Part shown: positions 12,361-23,189 of the stretch, one piece after another
Layout of the letters: each line of letters begins with the position of its first letter
Position numbering within the stretch: the first letter of the stretch is position 1
Assembly (NCBI GenBank): GCA_036346205.1
Contig: JARFJB010001965.1
Coordinates: forward strand, 976,001-1,040,000
Length of the DNA stretch: 64,000 nucleotides
From: Vesta saturnalis
Taxonomy: Eukaryota; Arthropoda; Insecta; Coleoptera; Lampyridae
Direction of reading: 5' to 3'
Notes under the pieces: model-generated
Database searches by the model: none
What the model was told of the DNA's origin: nothing
Seen by the model: only the letters and a program-made list of their open reading frames with translations
Translations under genes and position numbers: made by a program

Positions 12361-13735
12361 AATTATTGGAGCGCGCTGAAAATGCTGTAGAATCTGGCCA
12401 TGTAATGAATATGTTTTTTAATCGTGAGTTGAAAAAGATTAGTGGTAACGTTCACGCAAGCATGAAAGATGAACTGTACAAAGTAGAGGTATGTCCTTTG
12501 CTATAAAAACTATTCAAATTTTTTTTAGGTTAAATATGAGGTAAACCATAATGCGTTTTTGAAAGTGATACACACTAGAATCTGTAGTGCAGTGTATATG
12601 AACAGACCTATTACCTAACACTGTGTAGCTATTAAACATTATATAGAAAGCTTCCATATTAATTTCAATTTTAGATTAATCTAGATATAGACAGAAACAT
12701 TATCGATAGCTACTGTGCCTGTCCCCGAGGTAGAGTATTGTGTCATCATACAGCTGCACTAGCTCTCTTTGCACATTACAATATATCAAGAACAAACAAA
12801 TCATGTAGTTAGTCAGCCAAAAAAACTGGTGGAACAGAAACTGTGCAAACTGTAGAAGAGCTATTTGCAGCATCCTGTCAGTTCATTGCAAGTAAATCGC
12901 TTCCAACGCAACAGCGTGTAACTCAGTTTTACAATAAATTAAAACATCTTGGAGGGAATGTTGGTTTTTGTTGGCTATTGGGTCCAAAATTAAGCAATGC
13001 TGAATTAATTGAACCCATAATACCTAGCATTTCCAGTATTATTTAGTCTACAGAATATAGAAAAAGTAGTAGAAAGATAGAACATTTTATTGAAAATATC
13101 GCAATGAGACCAGGCAAAATTGAAAAAGTGGCAGCAGCCACCATGAATCAGAGTAATAATCCACTATGGTTGGAAATAAAAAATATTTACTTAACTGCGA
13201 GCAATTTCGGTATAGTACTGAATACTTGCAAAATAAATAAATATAGTACTTCTTTATATAAACGATTGACAGATAAGATATTTATTCGTTACCATATGAT
13301 GTTAACATACATTCTACAGGCTCATACAAGTTAAATGGTATCAAAGCCATCCAGTGGGGCCGTGATAATGAAAAATGACCAGTAGAAGCATTTTGTACAA
13401 CAACACGTCTATCAGTGCTGAAGACTGGCTTGTGGTTGCATGAATGTGGTTTCATTGGAGCAAGTCCAGATAGACTGCTGTGTTAGAAATTAAATGTCCA
13501 TTTAAGAATCGGAAGCTCTGCAAAACGACCATAACTACATTATTCACTATGTTAAAGAAAAGCAATCGTACTCTGTTAACGAGCATCACGATGATTTTCA
13601 TCAAATTCGGGGGAAACTTCATATATTAAATAGAGTAATGTGTCACTTAGTCGTGTGGACACCAGCCCACATTATAATTATGCAGATTAAACGAAGTGAG
13701 ACGTGGGCAGATAATTTAAATATTTTAAGAAATTT
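12361..13735 (+). pseudogene. SWIM zinc finger + YqaJ-like nuclease, broken gene
   Basis: Three parts follow one another on the plus strand. Near 12664-12790 is CACPRGRVLCHHTAALAL, a SWIM-type C-x-C...C-x-H zinc finger. From 12800 to 13046 a linker reads ETVQTVEELFAASCQ. From about 13104 comes the start of a YqaJ domain: EKVAAATMNQSNNPLW, then LTASNFG. The nuclease core GFIGASPDR and then, one frame over, EIKCPF follow at about 13450-13510; SPDG and E-x-K are the metal-site motifs of YqaJ exonucleases. A short exon-like part (12361-12489) ends at GT and may be spliced to the SWIM part near 12674. Stops after NKSCS, SSII, NEK and RLLC plus a frameshift before EIKCPF show that it is dead. Genes with this architecture are multicopy in many animals and often travel with transposons; the in vivo role is unknown. 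Confidence 0.8.
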
Positions 13736-14389
13736 TTAAACAATTTTCTACCGCATTTAACAAGTATTATTAATTAATCGATTATTTTGCTTCTATAAGA
13801 CTTACCATTCCTTTGAGCTTAGTATTTTTATTTCACTGGTAAAATCTTACTTCCTGTCGCAGCAGAGAAAGAATTTATTGGATTTAAGTATATAAATCGC
13901 TTTTCTGCAATATTAACTTGAAATAGCTATAATCGTTTTAACGAAGCCTTTTGCAAACCAAGTTCATGTATAATTTAATCTTAATATGATCACCAGATAT
14001 AAGAGCAAGTGCAATCGTCTGTTGATGTTTGTACTTGATTTTATATCTGACATTTGTTGTCTGGTGTAGAGCAGCATTTAATCAACTAAAAATTTTATTG
14101 GCAACAAGTAAATATTAACATAACTACAATTTATACATAACATATTTGTTAATACATCAGCAATAGTATTTGGTAATTTTGAAATCATACTCAGATGGAA
14201 TAAAATAGACAATATTACAGTTGCATGAACATAAAAATCCTGCCCAAGGGTTGTACATTTTATTTATATATACATATTATGAAACGTTTTATTAAGTAGA
14301 TTTATTTTTAACAGAAATCTTTATTAAATATAACATACTATAAATGGATTATTTACAACCCTTTCTGGATATTATTAATATGGTACTTA
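13736..14389. other. AT-rich non-coding stretch
   Basis: No ORF, RNA gene or repeat was recognised. Confidence 0.4.
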
Positions 14390-14605
14390 ACTCAAGGATT
14401 TGAGGGTAAGATCAAGGGTTAGGTACTGAGAGGGAGAACTCTGACCCAGTACTTGCCTTACAAGTATATCTTAGCAATAACTTGTGTTATCGGTGAGCAA
14501 ATCCTTCGAAAAAACTCATAATATGGCAGGTGGCTGTAGGATTCCAATCCACTAATCTCCCAAATAGCAAGGGGACATATTAACCACTGCACTACGGCCC
14601 TCAGT
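14390..14605 (-). mobile_element. tRNA-derived SINE
   Basis: On the minus strand GTAGTGCAGTGG (14595-14584) fits the RNA polymerase III A box. GGATTGGAATCC (14550-14539) fits the B box at the normal spacing of about 33 nt. A non-tRNA body of about 150 nt follows, down to roughly 14390. The end of the body was placed by eye. The head does not fold as a full tRNA. It is different from the tRNA-headed repeat at 41 kb. Confidence 0.6.
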
Positions 14606-14774
14606 ACTGAAAATAGTAAAAATACGTAGATGGAAGATTCTTACACTTCGACCGAACGTTACTAACCCTAGTTTGACGTGTGCATTAAATTTGAACTATG
14701 TTCTAACAAATACTAACAAGAAGGTATGTACACTACACATCTAAAAACTACTACAAATATTCATTTATTGTCCA

Positions 14775-15543
14775 GAATTTTCATAAACGTCTTTTATCAA
14801 CGGATATCTTATTCGCCTTTGATAATAAATTTTGTAGTATAAGCGATAGTATGCGGTACTCCTTTATTTTACATATAGCTCTTTCAACATGAATACGAGC
14901 ACGGGCGATATTCCTGGTTTGTACTACCTGATCTTCAGTAAATTGTGGCTGTAATAAAAATGGTGGAATGTTAAAAGATACACCTGGTGGTAGAATATCT
15001 GCTATTAAAAATCCCTAGTCAGCTATAATTAAGTCACCTACTTCAAACACATTTAACACACCACTTTCCACAATGCGTTTGTCTGAAACTGATCCTGGGT
15101 GCAAATCCGTACATATGTGACTACACCGTTTGGAGCTATACCAAAAAGACCTTTAAGAGTGTTGCGATGTTTATAATTACTGTGCAACTCTTTTTGTTTT
15201 AACATCGAAGTTGGTACCTCGGAAAATATTTCAGTGCAGTCAATTACCATTCGGGTATTTGGAAATATAGAAAAACAGGCTGGTAAACTTGCTGCATTGT
15301 CGGTTCGAGATGGAACAGCAACCATAAGTGTTTTAAACAGTATTTCATGTAGTAAATGTAACCATGTCATGAAAACATTCGTTACAGTGCTTGTTGAACA
15401 ATTAAAACAAAAATCCACATCCTTTAACCGTAATTTGTATAAAGTCATAAGTAGCTGATCTTGTGGTGCTATAGATATAACATTCCAGCCTCAATAATAG
15501 GTGCGTTCCACTTTCATTAATAAGTCGAATAATATATCAAATA
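14775..15543 (-). pseudogene. DDE_4-type transposase, catalytic (3') part of the split THAP gene
   Basis: Reading down from 15543: VFDILFDLLMKVER, then MTLYKLRLK, STSTVTNVFMTWL, MVIDCTEIF (first catalytic Asp), NYKHRNTLKGLFGIAPNG. After a frameshift near 15060 come NVFEVGDLIIAD (second Asp, where the usual R of DRGF is a TAG stop) and RARIHVERA (catalytic Glu). This is the DDE_Tnp_4 fold of ISL2EU/Harbinger-like arthropod transposases. The 5' half is at 22305-22889, separated by the foldback insertion. Further stops (after TYY, after IIAD, near the end) mean it is inactive. An antisense frame at 15234-15458 is a shadow. Confidence 0.85.
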
Positions 15544-15549
15544 CATGTC
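15544..15549. other. Left 6-bp target-site duplication of the foldback element
   Basis: CATGTC here and CATCTC at 22299-22304 flank the element. Joining the transposase reading frames across the insertion consumes exactly one copy (CATCTC), which makes these the duplicated target; one base has since mutated. Confidence 0.8.
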
Positions 15550-15639
15550 AGTAGAAGTGAGGCACTATCCCCACCACTTTTTACGTCACAAGCCCCGCCC
15601 CTTTCACTTTTTTATATGCCCACGTGGGGAACCGCATTT

Positions 15640-15960
15640 TCCTCCCTTATTTTTACTCGCTTACGTGTAGGACGTATTTTTCACCCCTATTTTTACACAT
15701 CCACGTGTGAGACCGTGTTTTCAACCCTTTTATCCTAATTATTTTTTACATACCCTGCATGTGAGACCGTATTTTCAACCCTTTCTTTTCGAAGGCCCTT
15801 TTCAACCCTAATTTTTACACACCTGCGTATAGGACCTGTATTTTAACCCCTATTTTTTACACACCCACGTGTAGGACGTGCTTCTTTACCATATTTTATG
15901 ACACCTCACGTATAGGACGCGTATTTTCTACCCTATGTGTGAACCCTAATTAGAGCCTTT
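15640..15960 (+). repeat. Subterminal tandem repeats with CACGTG motifs (left arm)
   Basis: Six to seven diverged units of about 45-65 bp, each containing roughly 'CCACGTGTAGGACGTATTTT' followed by 'CAACCCTATTTTTACACA'. The same set is mirrored at 21890-22240. CACGTG is an E-box-like palindrome, but here it may simply be the element's own transposase-binding repeat. Confidence 0.65.
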
Positions 15961-16623
15961 CTGTACTTGCGCACGTGAGGGGCAGATGTAGGCATTGGGG
16001 CTGGACCTGGACTTGGACTTGGAGTTGGTCTTAGGGTTATTTTGATGGTCATATAATTGAGGTCCTTGTGGCTATATTAAGAGCAGTGCCCCTGGAGGTT
16101 AGACAAATGCACACGCATACAATGTTGGAAATTGCGTAATTAATAAGATATTATTATTAAAATTATCGATCCTGTTGCTTTAAAATGGCCAAATGCTATT
16201 GAATGATCTTTTACCTATACGTGAAAACGTTGTATTTCTAATAAGGAGGTTCTTGTAAGACACCTGTAGGGCTTCGCAACTTGTTCTCAGGCCTTCGCCC
16301 CTGACCGAGAGATGGTATGGGAACCTAACCTTATAAGACAAGTGTAGAGCTTAGCCCCTATCGTGGCCCCTCGACGCAATTGTATGAGGGTTCTAACTTA
16401 ATCTTACAGCTGTAGGCCGTCGCCCCATCATACAAAATTGTATTCTAATAAGGAGGTTCTTGTAAGACAAAACTTGTATCAGTGTTTCCGCCCTGGCCCC
16501 TTTGAGTAAAAATTGATTTTAGCGCCATCTAGTGGCATATAGACTAATGAACATTTTCTATAATAGAAGCTGATAATGCACACCTCTCTCTTGCTCTATC
16601 TTGTTTCTTCCTCCCCCTCTCTC

Positions 16624-16628
<5 letters not shown>

Positions 16629-16662
<34 letters not shown>
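16629..16662. repeat. (CA)n microsatellite, left arm
   Basis: About 17 CA units. The mirror position in the right arm (20320-21223) holds about 900 bp of TG and TGCG repeats. Confidence 0.95.
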
Positions 16663-16665
<3 letters not shown>

Positions 16666-17529
16666 AAATCAATTAATTAATCAATCTCAAACAAATCACA
16701 TTCGATCGCCAGATCAATCACAATCAATCAACTGAAATTATGTCTTACAGTTTGCGGAAATCAGATTACAGTTCAAACTGAATACATTAAAGTCTAATTA
16801 AATATGACGTGAAATAATAAATAATTTCTACCCTAACGACACCACCCTATACATTCGGAACATCATATCTCATTTATTTATATACACACAAAATTGTTTC
16901 ATTGTAACGTGTTCATTAACAGCTGTAAATATCCCATTAAAAAGAATGGAAAGTAATAATTACTTATATAACATAGAGTTAAATTAAATTAACTTGTTTT
17001 AAGAATATCAAACTGCTATAATGGAAATAAATGGCAAAAGGTTTTAATGGTTTATTATTATTATACGTGAATCAACCATAACTACAAGTTTAAAATCCGT
17101 GCGTACCTACTATTTTTGTAGAGCTGATCTTATTACGTCATCCTGCGTAATAATATATTTTAAAAATCTTTATCGACATTTTTTGTTAGCAATATCAGGT
17201 AAAAAACATATATTAAAAATAATACGCTTACCTTTAGAAGTGTTTTCTCCTTCAGCTGTACCATACGTTAAACTGAAATTTTTTATACGTGTCTCACTAA
17301 AATACGATTTGTGAATGGCTGGATATAAACAGGCATTCCGATCATTAACCATTTTAGAAAGTAATACAGAAAAACCGGAACACCGCTGCTCGTATTTTAA
17401 CAATCATATTGTACTTACAAAATTTACATTCAAAACACTTAAAAATATTTTAAAAATGTTGCTAACGCGAAAATTACTTTAAATAATTGAATATTCAGGT
17501 TACATAAAACTATTGTATACTCAATTACG

Positions 17530-17530
<1 letters not shown>

Positions 17531-17564
<34 letters not shown>
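17531..17564. repeat. (CA)n microsatellite, left arm near loop
   Basis: About 16 CA units followed by CGCGCACATG. The mirror tract in the right arm is 18500-18638. Confidence 0.95.
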
Positions 17565-17915
17565 GCACATGTGACTCACGTTATATGGATTTTTATCAGT
17601 TGGGATTAATAGCAATGTCAACTAAACATCTTAAAAAAATTCTAATCTGAAATAAGAGTGACGTAATCTAATTTTATTTGAAATTTCGTGGAGAGTATCA
17701 TCATTATCAAGATTTTGAGATACAATCACCTCATCGTCTTCATCTTGAACGATTATATTGTAACAACCTATAAAAGTAGCTAATAACCCCTGACAGCTTT
17801 TATCAGACACTATTATTACATGGACATTGGGTTATCCCTAAATTAACTGGTTTCAACACGGCTCTGGAAATGCTGCACACGCTTCAAATCTTTCAGCTCG
17901 TTCGCAGAACCTATA

Positions 17916-18159
17916 ATTGGAAACGCTGCTCGCTACGCCCAGTCCGTGAAATTATGTTTAATTAGCTTTTTGACAGATGTACTTACTTATGATAAGGTCA
18001 GGCTTGCATGTAAAATAATATAGAGGTGAAACTAACTAGCTAATGTGTTTTGCTGCTACACGTATCACAGCATTGAAGATTCTGTTTATGTATTAGAAAA
18101 CGTACTACTGTCTCGAAACAGAATGCAGATAAAAATTGAAGGAAATGAATACGGTACAA
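17916..18159. other. Central loop of the foldback palindrome
   Basis: The only unpaired part of the element. It contains the first part of a 60-codon frame (18045-18227) with no recognised domain. Nothing else is identified. Confidence 0.5.
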
Positions 18160-18499
18160 CTTCTGCGAACGAGCTGAAAGATTTGAAGCGTGTGCAGCAT
18201 TTCCAGAGCCGTGTCGAAACCAGTTAATTTAGTGATAATCCAATGTCCATGTAATAATAGTGTCTGATAAAAGCTGTCAGGGGTTATTTTACTTTTATAG
18301 GTTGTTACAATATAATCGTTCAAGGTGAAAACGATGAGGTGATTGTATCTCAAAATCTCAATAATGATGATACTCTCCACGAAATTTCAAATAAAATTAG
18401 ATTACGTCACTCTTATTTCAGATTAGAAATTTTTTGAAACGTTTAGTTGACACTGCTATTAATCCCAACTGATAAAAATCCATATAACGTGAGTCACAT

Positions 18500-18512
18500 G
18501 TGCGTGTGTGTG

Positions 18513-18556
<44 letters not shown>

Positions 18557-18560
18557 TCCG

Positions 18561-18592
<32 letters not shown>

Positions 18593-18596
18593 TTCG

Positions 18597-18628
<32 letters not shown>

Positions 18629-18638
18629 TGTGTGTGTA
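18500..18638. repeat. (TG)n/(TGCG)n microsatellite, right arm near loop
   Basis: A TG run passing into TGCG units, about four times longer than its mirror tract at 17531. Cys/Val/Arg-rich open frames here are by-products. Confidence 0.95.
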
Positions 18639-18758
18639 TGGGAACGTAATTGAGTATACAATAGTTTTATGTAACCTGAATATTCAATTATTTAAAGTAA
18701 TTTCCGCGTTAGCAAAATTTTTAAAATATTTTTAAGTGTTGAATGTAAATTTTGTAAG

Positions 18759-18770
18759 TACAATATGATT
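18759..18770. other. Left 12-bp duplication flanking the Penelope-like insertion
   Basis: TACAATATGATT occurs here and again at 19554-19565. The uninterrupted left arm has one mirrored copy (near 17405-17416), so this is the duplicated target. Confidence 0.75.
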
Positions 18771-18842
18771 ATTATAAGTATGGAATGTTTACTTTCAGTT
18801 GTATCGGTATAACGTTAAGAGAAAATTCCCATTATATTTTAA

Positions 18843-18881
18843 GCCAATATATTTCGTGTTAAATTAACACTTCATCAGGGC
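18843..18881 (-). ncRNA. Hammerhead ribozyme motif, core intact
   Basis: On the minus strand: GCC (18881-18879), CTGATGA (18878-18872), a helix II hairpin GTGTT/AACAC, GAAA (18855-18852), a very short helix III zone TATATT, and GGC (18845-18843) to pair with GCC. CUGAUGA and GAAA are the invariant core. The minimal helix III is as described for retroelement hammerheads. Helix I beyond three pairs is imperfect. Activity is not shown by sequence. Confidence 0.65.
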
Positions 18882-19135
18882 AACTAGAACAATATTTATA
18901 AGTACGTTATTAAATAAACTAAAATAACTAACAATATTTAAGGGTATGGAACCAATAAATAGAAGCTAATACTAAAATTGTTCTTGTCAATATGACTGAA
19001 TTACAATAAAACTAACTAGATTTAATAATAAGCTTATAATCCAAATATTTATCAATAAAACTATAATTTGAATTTAAAAGTTAAACTTAAGAATTAATGG
19101 TCATAATTGTATAAACTAAATACTACTAAATAACC

Positions 19136-19342
19136 TTATTTAAAGAATTTTAAAAGAGAAATGTAAATACTGCTAAGATTATTAACATCACTTCTAAAAT
19201 TCATTGCTTGATGGTTTGTTTTTATATGGCACATTTCTAAAAACTTTCTTCTTTCATCATTTCTTTCATTAGCTATAATTTTAACTTCTGAGAAGTCCAT
19301 ATTGTGGTTGCTTGTGTTACAATGTGTGGTAAGTGGTTCCAT
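19136..19342 (-). pseudogene. Penelope-like GIY-YIG endonuclease, C-terminal fragment
   Basis: A 68-codon frame containing THCNTSNHNMDFSEVKII, then NDERRKFLEMCHIKTN and DVNNLSSIYISLL. H-x-x-x-x-N-H-x-x-DF followed by RR-x-FLEMCHI is the end of the GIY-YIG endonuclease of Penelope-like retroelements; the Glu in FLEM matches the metal-binding Glu of that nuclease fold. The GIY and YIG strands and the reverse transcriptase are missing. The frame is otherwise open to its natural stop. Confidence 0.75.
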
Positions 19343-19406
19343 ACCCTTAAATATTGTTAGTTATTTTAGTTTATTTAATAACGTACTTATAAATATTGTT
19401 CAAGTT

Positions 19407-19445
19407 GCCCTGATGAAGTGTTAATTCAACACAAAATATATTGGC
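19407..19445 (+). ncRNA. Hammerhead ribozyme motif, core mutated
   Basis: The inverted partner of the motif at 18843-18881: GCC, CTGATGA (19410-19416), hairpin GTGTT/AACAC, then AAAA where GAAA is required, then TATATTGGC. The G-to-A change at the conserved position should inactivate it. Confidence 0.6.
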
Positions 19446-20316
19446 TTAAAATATAATGGGAATTTTCTCTTAACGTTATACCGATACAACTGAAAGTAAA
19501 CATTCCATACTTATAATATTCATAAATTCGGTTGAAGAAAAAATAATAATAATTACAATATGATTGTTAAAATACGAGCACCGGTGTTCCGGTTTTTCTG
19601 TATCGGAATGCCTGTTTATATCCAGCCATTCACAAATCGTATTTTAGTGAGACACGTTGTATAAAAAATTTCAGTTTAGCGTATGGTACAGCTGAAGGAG
19701 AAAACACTTCTAATGGTAACCGTATTATTTTTAATAAATGTTTTTTACCTGATATTGCTAACAAAAAATGTCGATAAAGATTTTTAAAATGTATTATTAC
19801 GCAGGATGACGTCATCAGATCAGCTCTACAAAAATAGTAGGTACGCACGGAATTTAAACTTGTAGTTATGGTTGATTCACGTATAATAATAATAAACCAT
19901 TAAAACCTTTTGCCTTTTATTTCCATTATAGCAGTTTGATATTCTTAAAACAAGTTAATTTAATTTAACTCTATGTTATATAAGTAATTATTACTTTTCA
20001 TTCTTTTTAATGGGATATTTACAGCTGTTAATGTACACGTTACAATGAATCAATTTTGTGTGTATGTAAATAAATCAGATATGATGTTCCGAATGTATAG
20101 GTGGTGACTGTTTAGAGAATCTCCCTACACATAAAGAGAATCATTGCGTTAGGGTAGAAATTATTTATTATTTCACGTCATATTTAATTAGACTTTAATG
20201 TATTCAGTTTGAACTGTAATCTGATTTCTGCAAACTGTAAGACATAATTTCAGTTGATTGATTGTGATTGATCTGGTGATCAAACGTGATTTGTTTGAGA
20301 TTGATTAATTAATTGA

Positions 20317-21223
<907 letters not shown>

Positions 21224-21889
21224 AGAGAGGGGAGGAGGAAACAAGATAGAGCAAGAGAGAGGTGTGAATTATCAGCTTCTATTATAGAAAATGTTCATTA
21301 GTCTGTACGCCACTAGATGGCGCTAAAATCAATTTTTACTCAAAGGGGCCAGGGCGGAGACCCTGATACAAGTATTGTCTTACAAGAACCTCCTTATTAG
21401 AATAAAATTTTGTATGATGGGGCGAAGGCCAACAGCTGTAAGATTAAGTTAGGACCCTCATACAATTGCGTCGAGGGGGCCACGATAGGGGCTAACTTCT
21501 ACGCTTGCCTTATAATGTGAGGTTCCCACACCATCTCCGGTCAGGGGGGCGAAGGCCTGAGAACAAGTTTCGAAGCCCTACACGTGTCTTACAAGAACCT
21601 CCTTATTAGAAATACAACGTTTTCACGTATAGGTAAAAGATCATCCAAAAGCATTTGACCATTTTAAAGCAACAGGATCGATAATTTTAATAATAATATC
21701 TTATTAATTACGCAATTTCCAACATTGTATGCGTGTGCGTTTGTCTAACCTCCAGTGGCACTGCTCTTAATATAGCCAAAAGGACCTTAATTAGATGACC
21801 ATCAAAATAACCCTAAGACCAACCCCAAGTCCAAGTCCAGGTCCAGCCCCAATGCCTACATCTGCCCCTCACGAGCGCAAGTACAGAAA

Positions 21890-22240
21890 GGCTCTAATTA
21901 GGGTTGACCCATAGGGTAGAAAATACGCGTCCTATACGTGAGCTGTCATAAAATAGGGTAAAAGAGCGCGTCCTACACGTGGGTGTGTAAAAAATAGGGG
22001 TTAAAATACAGGTCCTATACGCAGGTGTGTAAAATTAGGGTTGAAAAGGGCCTTCGAAAAGAATGGGTTGAAAATACGGTCTCACACGCAGGGTATATAA
22101 AAAATAATTAGGATAAAAGGGTTGAAAACACGGTCTCACACGTGGATGTGTAAAAATAGGGGTGAAGAAATACGACCTACACGTAAGCGAGCAAAAATAA
22201 GGGAGGAAAATGCGGTCCCCTACATGGGCACATACAAAAG
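21890..22240 (-). repeat. Subterminal tandem repeats with CACGTG motifs (right arm)
   Basis: Mirror of 15640-15960. A 112-codon minus-strand frame across it (22035-22373) is repeat DNA without a recognisable protein. Confidence 0.65.
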
Positions 22241-22298
22241 TGAAAGGGGCGGGGCTTGTGACGTAAAAAAGTGGTGGGGATAGTGCCTCACTTCTACT

Positions 22299-22304
22299 CA
22301 TCTC
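22299..22304. other. Right 6-bp target-site duplication of the foldback element
   Basis: CATCTC, matching CATGTC at 15544-15549 in five of six positions. Confidence 0.8.
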
Positions 22305-22889
22305 TGTTCGGTAATCCTGTATACAACATAACCAAATCATCGTTGGTGCTGATATGTTTAAAGGAAAATGCAATTTCCAATTTTTTAATTGTAGTTGTGA
22401 GATCGTTCACTTGTTTTTCCAAAAAATTGTTCTCTGCCTCACTTAACGTTTTTTCTTGTTACAACACTCCTTTTACTTGAACACCGCAGCAACTGGGTTC
22501 CTCTGAATCCACATTACTCATGATTTTCCTGCAGAGAAAATATCTTAAATATAAAATATGATAGACGTTTGTTAATAGGTATACCTGGTCTTTTTTTCAG
22601 GTGATTTAAATTGAAACCTTTTCCCGATGTTGTGCTCAAACAATGTTGGTCCATTCTCACGATTGCTATTTTCAAAGTGGCAGCTACATATCCTTGAACC
22701 AACTAGGATCTGTGTCTTGCCTTCTAAAAATTGTACTATTTTGAGTTAAAATCACTAACGAACTTAATCTAACTTACCGTATCAATTTTATCCAACGTTT
22801 TTTTCAATATTCCCTTTTGGAAATCGATAAAATTTACAAACATCTCATTCACTATAATGGCGACAATCGGGTGCAAAACACATACCCAT
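22305..22889 (-). pseudogene. THAP domain and linker, 5' part of the split transposase gene
   Basis: Three exons are visible. Exon 1 (22889-22778) starts MGMCFAPDCRHYSE, the C-x4-C start of a THAP zinc finger, and after an in-frame stop reads CKFYRFPKGN. An intron of 54 nt (22777-22724, GTAAGT...TAG) follows. Exon 2 (22723-22585) holds ICSCHFENSN, the C-x2-H pair that completes the C2CH finger. The next intron is 56 nt (22584-22529). Exon 3 (22528-22305) reads MSNVDSEEPSCCGV, then NNFLEKQVNDLTTTIKKLE, a coiled-coil-like linker, then DLVMLYTGLPNRD. The frame resumes at 15543 as VFDILFDLLMK beyond the foldback insertion. Stops in exons 1 and 3 show decay independent of the insertion. Confidence 0.8.
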
Positions 22890-22962
22890 ATTAAATAAAT
22901 ACAATGGCATGAAAACGATAAAAAACGGCAAACAGATTAAATTTACATTAGTATAAGTTTTC

Positions 22963-22987
22963 GTCCATAGCAACCGTTGCTAGGGAC
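22963..22987. promoter_or_regulatory. 25-bp near-perfect palindrome upstream of the THAP transposase
   Basis: GTCCATAGCAAC, a central C, then GTTGCTAGGGAC. Only one base pair breaks symmetry. It contains AGCAAC/GTTGCT half-sites of the kind bound by RFX factors (X-box). It could instead be a transposon end or a THAP binding site. It lies 74 bp upstream of the exon-1 ATG and 18 bp before an ATG on the other strand. Confidence 0.4.
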
Positions 22988-22989
22988 AG

Positions 22990-23175
22990 TTGTTTAGATC
23001 CAACATGGAGGTTACTACATCACGCTTAACAACTCTATTCCAAGTTAATTCGAAACACACTAATCCTAATTTCCTGAGATGTTCTAAGTTAGCTGAATAT
23101 TTTACTGAAAAGCATCAAAGTGAGAGGGAAAAAAATGAAAACATACTAATTTTCAAAAGTACTGCCTTTGCATGA
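22990..23175 (+). CDS. Unrecognised 61-codon ORF (possible first exon)
   Basis: The frame from 22990 has a second ATG at 23005 followed by EVTTSRLTTLFQVNSKH and then CSKLAEYFTEKHQSERE. Its composition is protein-like (charged, helical end) and it starts just after the palindrome, divergent to the THAP gene. No family is recognised and the length is near chance level. Confidence 0.2.
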   Translation: MFRSNMEVTTSRLTTLFQVNSKHTNPNFLRCSKLAEYFTEKHQSEREKNENILIFKSTAFA

Positions 23176-23189
23176 GTACACAAGTAACA

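Larger units (their letters stand above)
15550..17915 (+). repeat. Left arm of the foldback palindrome
   Basis: Pairs with the reverse strand of 18160-22298. Anchors are GGGGCGGGGC-type sequence near the tip, 'GGACTTGGACTTGG' at 16010 (mirrored near 21830), 'TAGCGCCATCTAGTGGC' at 16519 (mirrored near 21310), 'GATCAATCACAATCAATCAACTG' region at 16710 (mirrored near 20250) and 'TTTCCAGAGCC' near the loop. Short open frames at 17099-17403 appear in both arms in altered form and have no recognised domain. Confidence 0.8.
18771..19553 (-). mobile_element. Penelope-like element fragment with inverted terminal repeats
   Basis: A 783-bp insertion into the right foldback arm. Its ends, 18771-18953 and 19335-19518, are inverted copies of each other about 183 bp long. 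Between them is the C-terminal part of a Penelope-type GIY-YIG endonuclease. Penelope-like elements are known for pseudo-LTRs in direct or inverted orientation and for hammerhead ribozymes in them; both signs are present. The reverse transcriptase is absent, so this is a heavily 5'-truncated copy. Confidence 0.75.

Noticed and set aside
15234..15458. Plus-strand 74-codon ORF
   Set aside because: Antisense shadow of the DDE_4 transposase, which has clear catalytic motifs on the minus strand.
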